From Diplosphaera chodatii (lineage: Eukaryota > Chlorophyta > Trebouxiophyceae > Prasiolales > Stichococcaceae), in NCBI GenBank assembly GCA_032358165.1, contig JAALGY010000001.1:1860001-1924000 (forward strand): DNA of 64,000 bases, written 5' to 3'. How positions within the stretch are numbered: position 1 is the first letter of the stretch; the number at the start of each line of letters is the position of its first letter. The notes beneath the pieces were generated by a model. The model did not search any database and was not told the DNA's origin. It saw nothing but the letters and a program-made list of their open reading frames with translations. Both the position numbers and the translations under genes were made by a program. Of the stretch, positions 48,450 to 58,493 are shown piece after piece.

Positions 48450-50342
48450 TCAGAAGTGCCACTCCAGGGTGCCCAGCGGCACCGCAGCGTCGTCCTCCAG
48501 CGGGTGCGACGGCTTGCGCAGGAAGCAGTCCAGGGGGTCGTCTGCGCTGGGCATCGACTGCAGGTCCAGCAGCGGGATGCCGTGCTGCGGCGGCGGCGGC
48601 TGCTGCGCAGTCGGCGGAGGCGCCGGCGTGCCTGCAGCACTGAGCGTCACAGCTGTCAGCACTCTGACGAGGTCTTGGGGAGCTCCTCCCCAGCATCTGC
48701 CGCCATGCACGCATCACAGCTGCTGCTAGCCAGGGACGCTGCAAAGGTACCAACACCTGTGCAAAGGGCTTCCTAACGGTGACTCGTGCCCTGAGGGGGC
48801 TGCAGCGCACCAGTGGCGCACTGGACGCGGGTGTGGCTGGCGGCGGGCTTGACCTCCACGAACATGGGCTGCCGGGGCTTGGGCGGCTCGGCGACGGCGC
48901 CGCACCACAGCATCGCCCCACCCTGCGGCACGAACCCGCTCGCGGGGCCCGACCCGGTGGTCACGGCCCCGCCGCCGGCGGCGCTGTTGTTGGCGGCGGC
49001 GGCGCTGCGGGAGGGGGAACCGGCATCAGGGGCACTGAAGCCGCGCTCGAGCTTGACGTCAGCGGCGGTAGCGGCGGCGGCGGCGGCGTCGAAGGGGGCC
49101 AGCGGCCCTGCTTCCTGCTGCCCGGCTGCAGCCGGCGCATCGTCCCCCGCCGCCCCTGCCCGCCGGTGCATGTCGTGCAGCTGCCGCACGAGCGCCGCCC
49201 GCTCCCGCTCGGCCTGGAGCCACCAGACACGCTGAGCAGGGCTTTCCCCCACAAAAGCATGATGGGGAGGGAGCTTGCACGGTTTCCTGTCTGCAGACAT
49301 GACCGCCTGCTGTGCAACTGGACACACGAGGTATGCATACAGGGCTGTTGCAGCAGACCATGGATGGTCACCAGATGCGACACCTACTGAAGGAGCCCTC
49401 ACAGCCAAGGAATGCCATTGTGCCCTTGGTGAGCAGCACCAAAAGGGTGCCCCAAATGCTGACCTGCTGCAGCCTTGCGGAGAGTGTCGTGGCATGGCCT
49501 TGAACTTGCTCAAGCTTCTCCTGCAGGTCCCAGCCCAGCCATCAAGCACCAGTGCAACAGCATGTGCAGGCTAGCCGCAATCAGGCAGAGAAACGAAACA
49601 AAACACGTGAATGGCAGACCAGTCGCAGCACAACCCTCCGACCTCACCTGCATGTCCTCCAGTGCGTTCTGCCGCTTGCGGCGCACCCGCCGCGCAGACT
49701 CCCGGTTCGCGATGCGCCTGCAGAGGATGGCACCCACAGCTCAGCGATAAAGTGGGAAAGCAGCCGCCTGTGTTCGCGCCCCACGCCATGCGCTGCACCA
49801 GGCGTCGGCTCCAGCGCCCAGCAGTCGAGCCACAAGACAGTCCAACATTCATGTGGGAGCCCACGGAACAGTGCTTGCAGGCTTGCAGGGGGCGCGCCTC
49901 TTGATGCGGCGGCGCTCCGCCTCGGTCAGGTGCTGCGCGTCGGGGTCGCCGGTGTACGCGATGGGGCGGCCGATGCGGCGGCGGGCCTGCCCCGTGGCGG
50001 TGACGCCCCCCGGCCCGCCGTCCTGCTGCTGCTGCTGCTGCTCGTCCACATACGACACGTCGGTGGAGGTCGAGGACCGGGTGCGCGGCCTGCCGTCGGA
50101 GAGAGTCACGAGATGTCACAAACCTAAAATGGCAGGGCGGCAACATGTGCACAGCGCACCAGCCAAACGCAGGAAGGCCTTGCCGTGTCACTGGACTGAT
50201 CAGCACCAAGCAAGCGATCGTCAATGCTTGGTAATCTGAGCTGCCCACAGCTGGGTTGCCCAGGCAAAGTCGGCCGTGCGCGCCTGAGGTCGGCGTCCCA
50301 GTGTGGCAGCGGGTCGGCGAAGCTAAGGTATTGGCACGCCAT
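48450..50342 (-). CDS. bZIP transcription factor 4 (GRPI/TGDPD type)
   Basis: Exons 50342-50197, 50089-49898, 49717-49648, 49520-49464, 49213-48811 and 48631-48450 give 349 residues. The basic region (about 113-136) reads RRIANRESARRVRRKRQ, preceded by GRPIAYTGDPDAQHLTEAER, so it is the nearest relative of bZIP 3. Its basic exon is 70 nt, two codons shorter than in the other three. The homologous donor before it is AG|GC, so this intron appears to use GC-AG. The coiled coil (EKLEQVQGHATTLSARLQQ, then ERERAALVRQLHDMHRR) leads to an Ala/Gly/Ser-rich region and a C-terminus ending LEDDAAVPLGTLEWHF. The end of the first exon is chosen by phase and has a poor donor, so residues about 40-50 are uncertain. 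Confidence 0.85.
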
Positions 50343-50785
50343 GGTAGCCAAATCTGTGCGATCGGCACAGCTCCGCGATAGCGTATGCCGTCAGGTGGGC
50401 TGCCTCCTGCAGGGCCTGCGACCCGATCGGATCACCACCATATCAGCAGGCGGACAAGACCACCTGAAGTGGGCGCAGGGCACTGCCTTACAGGCTTGCG
50501 TCGTACATGCGGCGCCGATGGAGCGCGGTGGACACCAGCGACGCAGCGATGTGTGCAAAGCATGGCCTGCAAACAGCGCGGCACCGCCGGGGCCCGCAAT
50601 CGGTGTGGCTGCTGCACCTGGGACAGAGATTGTGATGCTTGCTGGGGCCACTCCTGAGATGGTGGAACAGCACCGCAACGATGACGCCGCCGCGTCAATC
50701 GTCAGCGATTGTGCTGTGTCCTGCATGTCAACAGGGGGATCGTGTCAAAACTGGCGATATTGAGTGGCGGTACGTAAACGAGATG
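50343..50785. promoter_or_regulatory. bZIP 4 upstream region
   Basis: 443 bp between the bZIP 4 start and the end of the next leftward-reading gene. It presumably contains the bZIP 4 promoter. No motif was recognised. Confidence 0.35.
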
Positions 50786-51297
50786 TTAGCTCGCGGGCTT
50801 CGCCGCAGGTTCTCGCGCAGCGGTCGGCCACCGGCGGCGCCCGACAACGCCTTCACAGGGGCTTGACCGTCTCATAGCTAAGATAAGCGATGCTCACACC
50901 GGACGCAGAAGCTGCTGCCCTGCTGCACGCACTGATACGCCACCAGCGACATGAATTCCGCTGGAGCGGCCACGGCAGCAGATAGCCCGCGCTCACGCAC
51001 ACGCGTGAAGTACAATCTATCGGCCATGCAGCACGCTTCAAGAAGCGGCTGCGCCTGAAGCCCACGGCTGCCAGCATGTTGTCGAGACGCAGATTAACCT
51101 GATGTCTATGTTGAAGGACATGTCGTTGTTCTGTCGCCGCTTACCTGTCTGTAGGGGAGTTGCCGCAGCTCTGAAGTGCTGATGAGCCCAAGTACGTAGG
51201 TGATTGCGTCCGCGGGCGAAGGCCTTTCCAGAAAGTGCTGCCGGGCAATGGTTGTGCCTGGCAGGGTGTCTACATATGTAAATGCCCCCGATTCCAT
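50786..51297 (-). CDS. Small uncharacterised protein (about 120 aa)
   Basis: Exons 51297-51145, 51098-51035, 50960-50900 and 50870-50786 join in phase to give 120 residues. The first exon is the best supported: it opens with MESGAFTYVDTLPGTTIARQ, continues ADAITYVLGLISTSELRQ and ends at a consensus GTAAGC donor. Later exons give VNLRLDNMLAAVGFRRSRF and EFMSLVAYQCVQQGSSFCV, then a basic tail. Introns here are very short (46, 74 and 29 nt as modelled), well below those of the neighbours, so the 3' half may be wrong. The last acceptor is an atypical GAG. Third codon positions are less GC-rich than in nearby genes. No family is recognised. It could be a young gene, a gene remnant or the start of a longer model. 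Confidence 0.4.
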
Positions 51298-51832
51298 TGC
51301 ATCTTGGCATCAATTATTGCCGTGAAGATCGTTGATCCAGGAAAGGGCCAAAACCTCCGTCGCTGGTTGGCTCACCACTGTTGTAGTGCTTCTAGTGCTT
51401 ATATAAGACAGGCAGCACCTGGCGAGCTGGCGTCCCAGCAAACCAGCGCCATGTAAGTTCCTTTCTTCTTCACGGGCCCAGAAACAGAACTCCTTGAAGC
51501 AATAACATGCAGAGGACCTGTGGACGCATCGCCAGGCACATGATGGAGCTCCTCCCTGGAAGGTTGCAGACATACCAGCTGCTCGATACAGAACAGGAAA
51601 CGCACGCGGTACTTGGCATAGATCATAAAGGTACTGAGCGGTGCAAAGAATTGAGTAAGCAACAAAACAAGGTTCACCGTGCTCAAAACCTGTGTGCTAG
51701 ATTGCACAGTCCCACTTGGCAATGCTCACAACGACAACCGCCTAATACACCACCCTCCAGCATTGCGCTGCTTTGTTGCCGTCACGATTACTTGATGATC
51801 TGATTGCTCCAGCAGTCCGCCATGATGATGCA
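51298..51832. other. Spacer, nothing recognised
   Basis: 535 bp between two leftward-reading genes, more AT-rich than average. It should hold the 3'UTR of the coiled-coil gene and the promoter of the small orphan gene. Confidence 0.35.
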
Positions 51833-54749
51833 TCACATCTGTGCAGGCATGCCGCCGGGCGACGAGGCTGCAAGCAGGAAGCAGAGCGCCATCAGCCTCC
51901 TGACATCAGCAGCAGGGCACACACACAGCGGCAGTCACTGCACATGACGGCAGCAGCCGGTGCACGCGTGCAACACTTTTCCACACCCTATGGACAGCAG
52001 CAGGCGCTGCAGGGGGGGCGGCACCTGGCATGACGCCGCCCATTTGCGGCTTGTGCAGCTCGCCGGTGTTGCCGGCGTGCCCCTGCGCGATGCTGGTGCC
52101 CAGGGCGCCCACGCCGCCGCCCACCGGCCGCGCGTGCACGCGGCTCGCCTCGATCAGGCGCTCCCCCTGCAGCTCCATCGCCTTGGTGATGTATTGCTGC
52201 AGGGCAGGAGGGGATTGAGGCGTCAGACTACGCTGTTGTATTGCTGGTCCAGCATCGCACCGGCTGCGACAGGCCTGCGGCTGCACAGACCGTGGGCGCA
52301 CGGGAGCTGCCAGCCGTTGGCGGTGTGAGCTGCCAGTATGAGCTGCAACATCACCTCAGCATGTGGTGGTTTGTACGATGTGTACTGGTAGTTCTTCAGC
52401 ATACAGTAGACAGTATCATATCACACCGTGGATGGCTTCTGGTCAGTGCTGCTGAGGTGGAGGCACCTGGATGTGCCGGGCGTTCTGTGCATGGCGCGCC
52501 AGCTCATCGTACACCTCCGCCTCAATCTTGATGAACGCCTCCCGTGCCGCTACACAGCACAACATCAACATCAGTAACCAGCCTCAGGTGCCCTTCCCCA
52601 ATGCACAAGCCAAAACGGTGGGACAGAGCAAGGTGTGAATGCAGTTTCCACTGCAGCATTGCTGGTGTTCTTCCTGCACGCTGTCATAACCAGCACACCG
52701 CTGGCATTCCGTCTGAAAGACACAGCTCACTAATAAGCGCCGGGTTGTCGACCTCGTGCCGCTGTGGGGCGCTCACGTTGTCCTGCTTCATCACGTTCTC
52801 CTGCAGCACAGACCAGGCTGCTCGCTTCAGCTGAGCACAGCCCAGTGCATAAGCGCGGGGAGGTGCGGCCTGCTCTGTGTGTGTGGAGCATCAAGGCGCA
52901 CAGCTTGCCGCAGCCTCGGCGAGAGGCCCGGCTTGATCGACACAAGCCTGTGCCTGCAGAAGCAGCTGTTTGGAAAGCGAACCGCACCTTCAAGTCCTTC
53001 TGCGACGCCTTGTAGTGCTTGCGCCGCGCCTCGTCCAGCCGCAGCGACGCCTTGTCCACCTCGTTGAGGCGGCCCTGCAGCAGCCGTGACGGCGTCACAG
53101 CACATATAAGGGCATGCAAATCTACCTCCCTTCAGCCGCACTCGCTACGCGAGGTATAACAACCGCAACAGACCCAGAGCTGCCCGGGGCTCAGCGACTC
53201 ATTCTTGATCGGCAAGCCCTTCTTGAGGTGCCGGAAACACAGGCGCGTGCACACGGCTATGTATCAGACGGTAGCCTGTGGAAGGCACAGCAGCACCGTG
53301 GGGGAGCGGGCACCTTGAGGCGGGTGTGCTCCGCCTGCCACTGCGCCAGCCCATCGTACACCTGGGCCTTCAGCTCCATGTCCTGCAGACAAAGCCACAG
53401 CACTTCAGCGGTGCGCCGTCCATATCAAGCAGGCACTGTGCTTCACCTGAGATGAGAGGGGAGCTTGCAGCTGAAGTGTTAATGCTGCTGTCAGCTGAGG
53501 TCCACTGACAGGTGGCTGCCCCATGACCACTGCACCTCGGGCCTACAGTTCACCACTGGCAGTGCAGCGAGATGTGGTCAAGGTCTGGGCGTGCAGGGCC
53601 TGCGTGGACGCCACGCTCGTGTGCAGTTTGCCTTGTCCACACCTTGGCGCGGGACATCTGGTTGGGCGCAATGAGCGGCGACCCGGTGCCGGCCACCGGC
53701 ACCACGTTGTTGTCGGCGTCCAGGTGGTAGTTCTGCAGGAGCATGCGGTTTCACATTCACGCTGCAGACGAGCAGGCGGCAGTGCTTGCGGGTGCGCATC
53801 CACTGAACAATCGCCCATGCAGGAGCTCAGAAAGCCACAATGACATGACGACTGCCATGATATCGTGGAAGGCGGACCTGCGGCATGTTGCCAGACATGG
53901 TCTTCTCAGAGTCGGTGATCAGTGCTGCGGAATGACAAACAGAGTCGTCAGCGAGAGTGTGCGCATCAGCGACAGAAGCATACACGGGTTCTGAGGATTG
54001 CCTCGGCTACAGCGTCGCTAACGCAGTCAGTACATAGCATGCAAGGTGCAGGATGTGTGCAGGAAGTGACGCACTGTCGGTGGCCTTCTTGAGCGCCTTG
54101 ATCTCCAGCTCGATCTTTGTCAGACGCTTCGACAGCCCATTCGACTCGTCGTACACTGCAGCATGCACATCAAGCATCTGGCTCCGGCTCCTTGTGTCAT
54201 TGTTGCAACAGTGCAAGTCGGGGTGTGCATCTGCAGCGAGCACGCACTGGAGTGACATCTTGTCGCCTTGACGGGAGCCAACTGACGCCCGGTCTGCATC
54301 AAAGTACACAGACTGTTTGTGTCGCAGCGGATGATGCAGCAAAGTGGTTGGTTGGGGTCCCGTAATGTTTTGCAGCCCGGATGTGCAACCCCCGAAAGGT
54401 GGGGTGACAGCCCAGCAACCCGTTGTGCCCGCCAGAGCCGCAGCGTCCACGCACCTTGGTCCAACACCAGCAGCTCTGGCGGCTCTTCTCTGCCGCGACA
54501 CCCATCTTCAATGAATCTGAGGAACCCCTCCCGCCAGCGGATGGGAGGCAGCAAACGGTACACAACGATGTCGCTCCTGGTGACAATGCCTCACAAGCTA
54601 ATCTGCCGGCTCGTCAGAGGAAGAGCACTTGCACTGCTGCAGGAAAATGTTCGTCGGCTCTGCGACTATCGCCTACAACGCAGCTGGCAGCCTTGCGAGC
54701 TACCGCGAAGCTGACGCTCGAGGGGCCCTGCAGCGTTATGATCAGTCAT
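51833..54749 (-). CDS. Coiled-coil protein of unknown function (304 aa)
   Basis: Exons 54749-54704, 54589-54455, 54155-54075, 53924-53878, 53732-53643, 53382-53314, 53074-52988, 52800-52731, 52549-52467, 52196-52025 and 51867-51833 join in phase. The N-terminal part has SDIVVYRLLPPIRWREGFL and EEPPELLVLDQ. The middle and C-terminal parts are charged amphipathic helices: SKRLTKIELEIKALKKATD, KAQVYDGLAQWQAEHTRLKG, DKASLRLDEARRKHYKASQ, AFIKIEAEVYDELARH and ITKAMELQGERLIEASRV. A Gly/Pro-rich tail ends SSPGGMPAQM. Long helices of this kind recall BAR-type or other membrane- or cytoskeleton-associated coiled coils, but I cannot place it in a family. The first exon is short and the second uses a less usual GAG acceptor, so the N-terminus is the weakest part. 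It starts 136 bp from the divergent Cys-rich gene. Confidence 0.7.
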
Positions 54750-54885
54750 GGCCCGAAGGTGTGAACATCGAGTGCTTGCAGGCAGGTCAGCCTCAAGCTG
54801 ACGTCTGTGCCAGGCAGCCCAGTTTGCGTGAGTATACCATAGGCAGCTTCAGGGGTGTGTCTGTCTGAACACTGGGATTTGAATA
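54750..54885. promoter_or_regulatory. Compact 136-bp bidirectional promoter
   Basis: Start codons of the coiled-coil gene (minus) and the second Cys-rich secreted gene (plus) are separated by only 136 bp. Both 5'UTRs and the shared promoter must fit here unless upstream non-coding exons exist. Confidence 0.5.
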
Positions 54886-56588
54886 ATGTACAGATCTGTT
54901 TGGCTTGCACCGACCGTGGCGGCCGGCCTGTTCGTTCTTCTGCTCGCCAAACCAGCTGCGTCACAAGGTACTATCAATTGTCCAGATCAGACTGCCAGGC
55001 CAAAGTCGCGATGCTCCAGTCCCAAGCGCATGCCTGTGCCTGTGACCATATTTGCATGATGCATGCACGTTCATACTCGACTCTCACGTGGCCGAGTACC
55101 TGTATCGCTACTGCTGTGGGGCCCGGTGAACTTTCATCATGCACAGACTGTTGTAAGCTGAAAAGTGTGCCACATTACGCCAACCAGATTGCATGCGCAT
55201 GCATGACGGCAGGGATCACCTCACTGCAGTGTCTATATCAACCAGCAACAGGCCGACCAGACAACGCTGGTGTGATCTCACAGGTCTGTCGTCGGCATGC
55301 GGCGACGTGGGCTCAGTCGGCTCCGCAGCGGCGCAGGCGTGCCAGGGGCTGCAGGTCAATGCCACCGGCGGCCTGAGCTGCCCGCAGGAGTGCTCCTCCG
55401 CCTTCCAACAGGTGCATACTCACTGATACCAGTGTGCAGCTGGCGGGACGCAGCATCTCCGGCCCCGATTGCAGCCTGCGTGCATGCCCTCTGGCTAGGG
55501 AGGCAGGCACAGAGGTGCCAGGCTGCGCACCCGCAGCATGCAATGATTGACAGAGGCTTGGTTCATGTGCCGTTGTGCTATTGCTGTAGGTGCCGAGGGA
55601 CTGCGTCAACGCGCTGGTCTCTGACCCGAGCACATCCCAGGCATAGTGAGTGCAGTCGACTCACTGAGCTGCGGTGACGACCGTTGCACGGCGCGTGCAT
55701 AAGAGCATGCATGAAGGCCGCTGCAGCACTGAGCTACACAAAGCAGCTCAGGCACAAACCATTCAAATGTGCTGGTGAACGTTCGATATCTGATGCATGC
55801 AGTGAGCAGATCTTCCGGGCATGCAACATCCAATTTACAGCCGCAGCGTGAGCCTTTATGCATCCTGTGAGGCTGCCTGCCCAACGTTCGTGCTGCCTGC
55901 ACCCTCCCAAACGGTGCTCAGCAGCTGGAGATGGCCGATGGCCTGGGAAGTTTGAGCTCAACGTGACCAGGGGTGTTTTGTGTGTCATTGCAGTGCTGCT
56001 GCGCCAAATGCCTCAGCTCCAGCCCTGGCACCACTGGCGGCCCCCGTCGCTGCCCCGGGCGCCGCTCCTGGCGAGGCCCCGGGCCCCGCGCTGACGCCTC
56101 AGGTGCTGGCCGCCTGCATTTCTGCCATGCGACGCCAAAAACGTGTATCTCGCTGAACGACGGTAAACGTTTAAATGTCCAACTGATAGTCATCGGGCCA
56201 TGATGTTTGTGCAAGGGTTGCGAGGCTGTGTATGCAAGATGCTTGCTTCACTCTCATTGATTCGCCGCAGGTGGCGCCTGGTGAGGCTCCTGCACCCAGC
56301 ACGCTGCTGGCCCCGGACCTGGCGCCTGCTTCCGCTCCAGCCTCGGTACGAGAAGCAGCGCCGGCGACGGCGCCGCTCGATGCAGCGCCCGCAGCGGCCC
56401 CGCTGGCAGCGCCAGCAGCAGCACCGGTGGCAGCGCCTGTGGCAGCACCAGTGGTGGCACCCGCGGCGACGCCGCTGGCAGCGCCTGCAGACGGTGTGCC
56501 ATCGCCGGACGCATTAGCAGCGGGGGCTCTGGCGCCGGCCACAGCACCAGCGCCGCAGGGCGCCTCACATACCGTGTGTCCCAAATAG
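54886..56588 (+). CDS. Secreted Cys-rich protein with Ala/Pro repeat tail
   Basis: Exons 54886-54967, 55284-55411, 55590-55645, 55803-55847, 55994-56102 and 56271-56588 give 245 residues. Residues 1-26 form a signal peptide (TVAAGLFVLLLAKPAAS). One Cys-rich module follows: LSSACGDVGSVGSAAAQACQ, LSCPQECSSAFQQ, an intron, then RDCVNALVSDPSTSQAY and EQIFRACNIQF. It resembles each module of the larger protein at 28438-32225 in cysteine order and in the intron after the first half. The rest is a long AP-rich tail (PVAAPVAAPVVAPAATP), like arabinogalactan or hydroxyproline-rich wall proteins. The model stops at TAG 56586-56588 after HTVCPK, without a hydrophobic GPI tail, so it is either soluble and wall-bound or has an alternative last exon. 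Function is unknown. Confidence 0.8.
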
Positions 56589-57229
56589 ACCCCTAATCCC
56601 CTGATCCCTTCACCTGATTTCGTTGACATGTATGCGTCGCTTGCTTGCATCCCACGAGTGGATGTGTTTACAGATCATGCGTTGACCATGTTGCACTTGT
56701 CAGTTATCTGCATGCCTCAGCACCTCTAAATAGTTTCACCGTGCATGTGTGACGCAGGCAATCATATCGATGGGGTCCGCACTTGCTGCCATTGCAGCAG
56801 TCTTGGCGCTGCTATAAGCAACAGCAGCTTTAGAAACACCTATCGCTACCTCAGGTTGCTAGCGTGGTGCAAATCGAGATTGACTGTCGGGTCCTCAATA
56901 CAGCTCATTCCTTGGCAGCTTTGCCCCTAGCTTTACATGCAGCTGGTTGCAGCCGCGAACCGTAGCGTGACAGCGGTCACTATCATTAGCGAATCCATTG
57001 GTTTGCTATAAGCAGCGTTTTTGGTAGCACTCCTCAAGCTGCGAAGGTATGGGAGATAGGGTAAAAGTGTCTGTAGGTAGCGCAAATCTGTGAAATAGCA
57101 GCACTGGACTCCCTTACACCAGCGGTTGACGGATGATCAAGGCAGTATAGCAAACCCGACTGGCAATTCGATAACATGAGGATCTTGCCAACATGCGTAT
57201 GAGTACAGGCGCCAGCATGCAGTGCTCGC
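56589..57229. other. Convergent 3' flank Cys-rich gene / ISCA2
   Basis: 641 bp. TTACA at 56933-56937 (TGTAA on the minus strand) is about 295 bp below the ISCA2 stop and could be its polyadenylation signal. No exon was seen. Confidence 0.45.
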
Positions 57230-58493
57230 TCAGCCCTTGGGCGCGAAGGAGCTGCCACACCCACACGACGCCTCCGCATTTGGATTCGACACCACCTGGC
57301 GCACAGCAAGACGCCCCACATCACTGCACTGTCCAGGTCTGACAACAGCCTCCCCGTAAAAGGAGGGTCACGTTGGCTCAGGTCAGCATGCTGGTAGTGC
57401 AGCGTGGCAGGTTCATACATGCCAGGGCTTGCCTCAAAGGCTGAGCGTATGATGTCGGAGGTGTAGTCGATCGTGGAGCCGCGGACGAACTCGTACGTCA
57501 CGGGGTCGCACACGAGCGTCGCCTGCCCCTTGGTGACCACCCTGTAGAGATGCACGCCACATGTTGGAACACCAGCCAGCTAAGATGCTGGCACTGTGCC
57601 AGAGGCTCACAATCTAGCGTCATGTATGTTGTCAACCATCCACTGGATACAGCACTGATCTGCTGACAAGCCCACAGCCACAGTAGGACGCTCTGCATGG
57701 TTTGCACTAGGAGGATGGTCAACTGGGACAACCGAAATTGGGCCGCTGCCGGAAACCGTGCATCCTGCGGTGGGCTCTCGCGGGCGTCTCACCTGTCGTC
57801 TGGCGCGGGCTCCTGGTCCAGGTTGAAGTGATAGGTGAACCCCGAGCAGCCGCCGCCCTCCACCGTCAGCCGCAGCACCAGGGGCTGCCCCGGCGTGTCT
57901 GCCGCTAGCTCCCCCAGCCTCTGCAGCACACGCTGACTAATGATGAATCGTGTGTGCCGGCGGTGCAAGTTATGCACATCGCAGGAAGTGTGTGCGACGC
58001 AGCCTGTGCTGCGGGAGGTCACTGAGTGAGAGCACTGCTTGGGCTGGGGAAATGCTGGCGCATCCGCTGGTCCTAGGATATGGGAGCTCACTCATACATG
58101 CGAGCCCATGTTGCAGTGCAGCGCACCGCAAGCCCTTATGATGAGGCAATGCGGTTGCATGAGTTGCAAGCTTGCGCGTGGCAGCGACAGCTCGCAAGGG
58201 CGGACCTCGACTGCAGAGTCTGTGAACTCCAGCTCGACAGCGCCCTCATCAGCATCCGCCACTTGCGCGGCATCGGCGGCGAACCCCCTGCATGCTGTCC
58301 TGCTGCACGGCTGAGCTGCCACGTGCTCCGCTGCAATGCGGAGCGCCTGCTGGTGAACGGCGTGCAACTGCGTCGTCGACTGCCAGGCGGAGTTGTTGGC
58401 CCCTGCAATGGCACCACGGACCTGCGCCACCTCACACTGCCGCGCAATGGCAGACAGCCGTGAGTGCAGCAGGGCTGCCCTTCTTGCTGCCAT
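57230..58493 (-). CDS. ISCA2: Iron-sulfur cluster assembly protein ISCA2-like (HesB/IscA family), mitochondrial
   Basis: A-type carrier acting in the late mitochondrial ISC pathway to build [4Fe-4S] clusters with ISCA1 and IBA57. Exons 58493-58206, 57932-57793, 57541-57433 and 57295-57230 give 200 residues. The three family cysteines are present: C125 in RLTVEGGGCSGFTYHFNLDQ, and C190/C192 in ASCGCGSSFAPKG. Conserved blocks run VELEFTDSAVERVLQRLGEL, PAPDDR, TYEFVRGSTIDYTSDIIRSA and FEVVSNPNAEAS. That order and length fit ISCA2 better than ISCA1. The first about 75 residues are Arg/Ala/Ser-rich, with RTACRGFAADA resembling a presequence cleavage region. Family alignment requires intron 57432-57296 to use a GC donor (GAG|GCAAGC). 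The start is ATG 58493, and the gene is divergent from LTO1. Confidence 0.94.

Noticed and set aside
57932..58091. Upstream extension of the ISCA2 second exon (…HNLHRRHTRFIISQ)
   Set aside because: The frame is open, but no acceptor there fits phase 0. The acceptor TAGTCAG at 57933 gives AVERVLQRL, matching the family.
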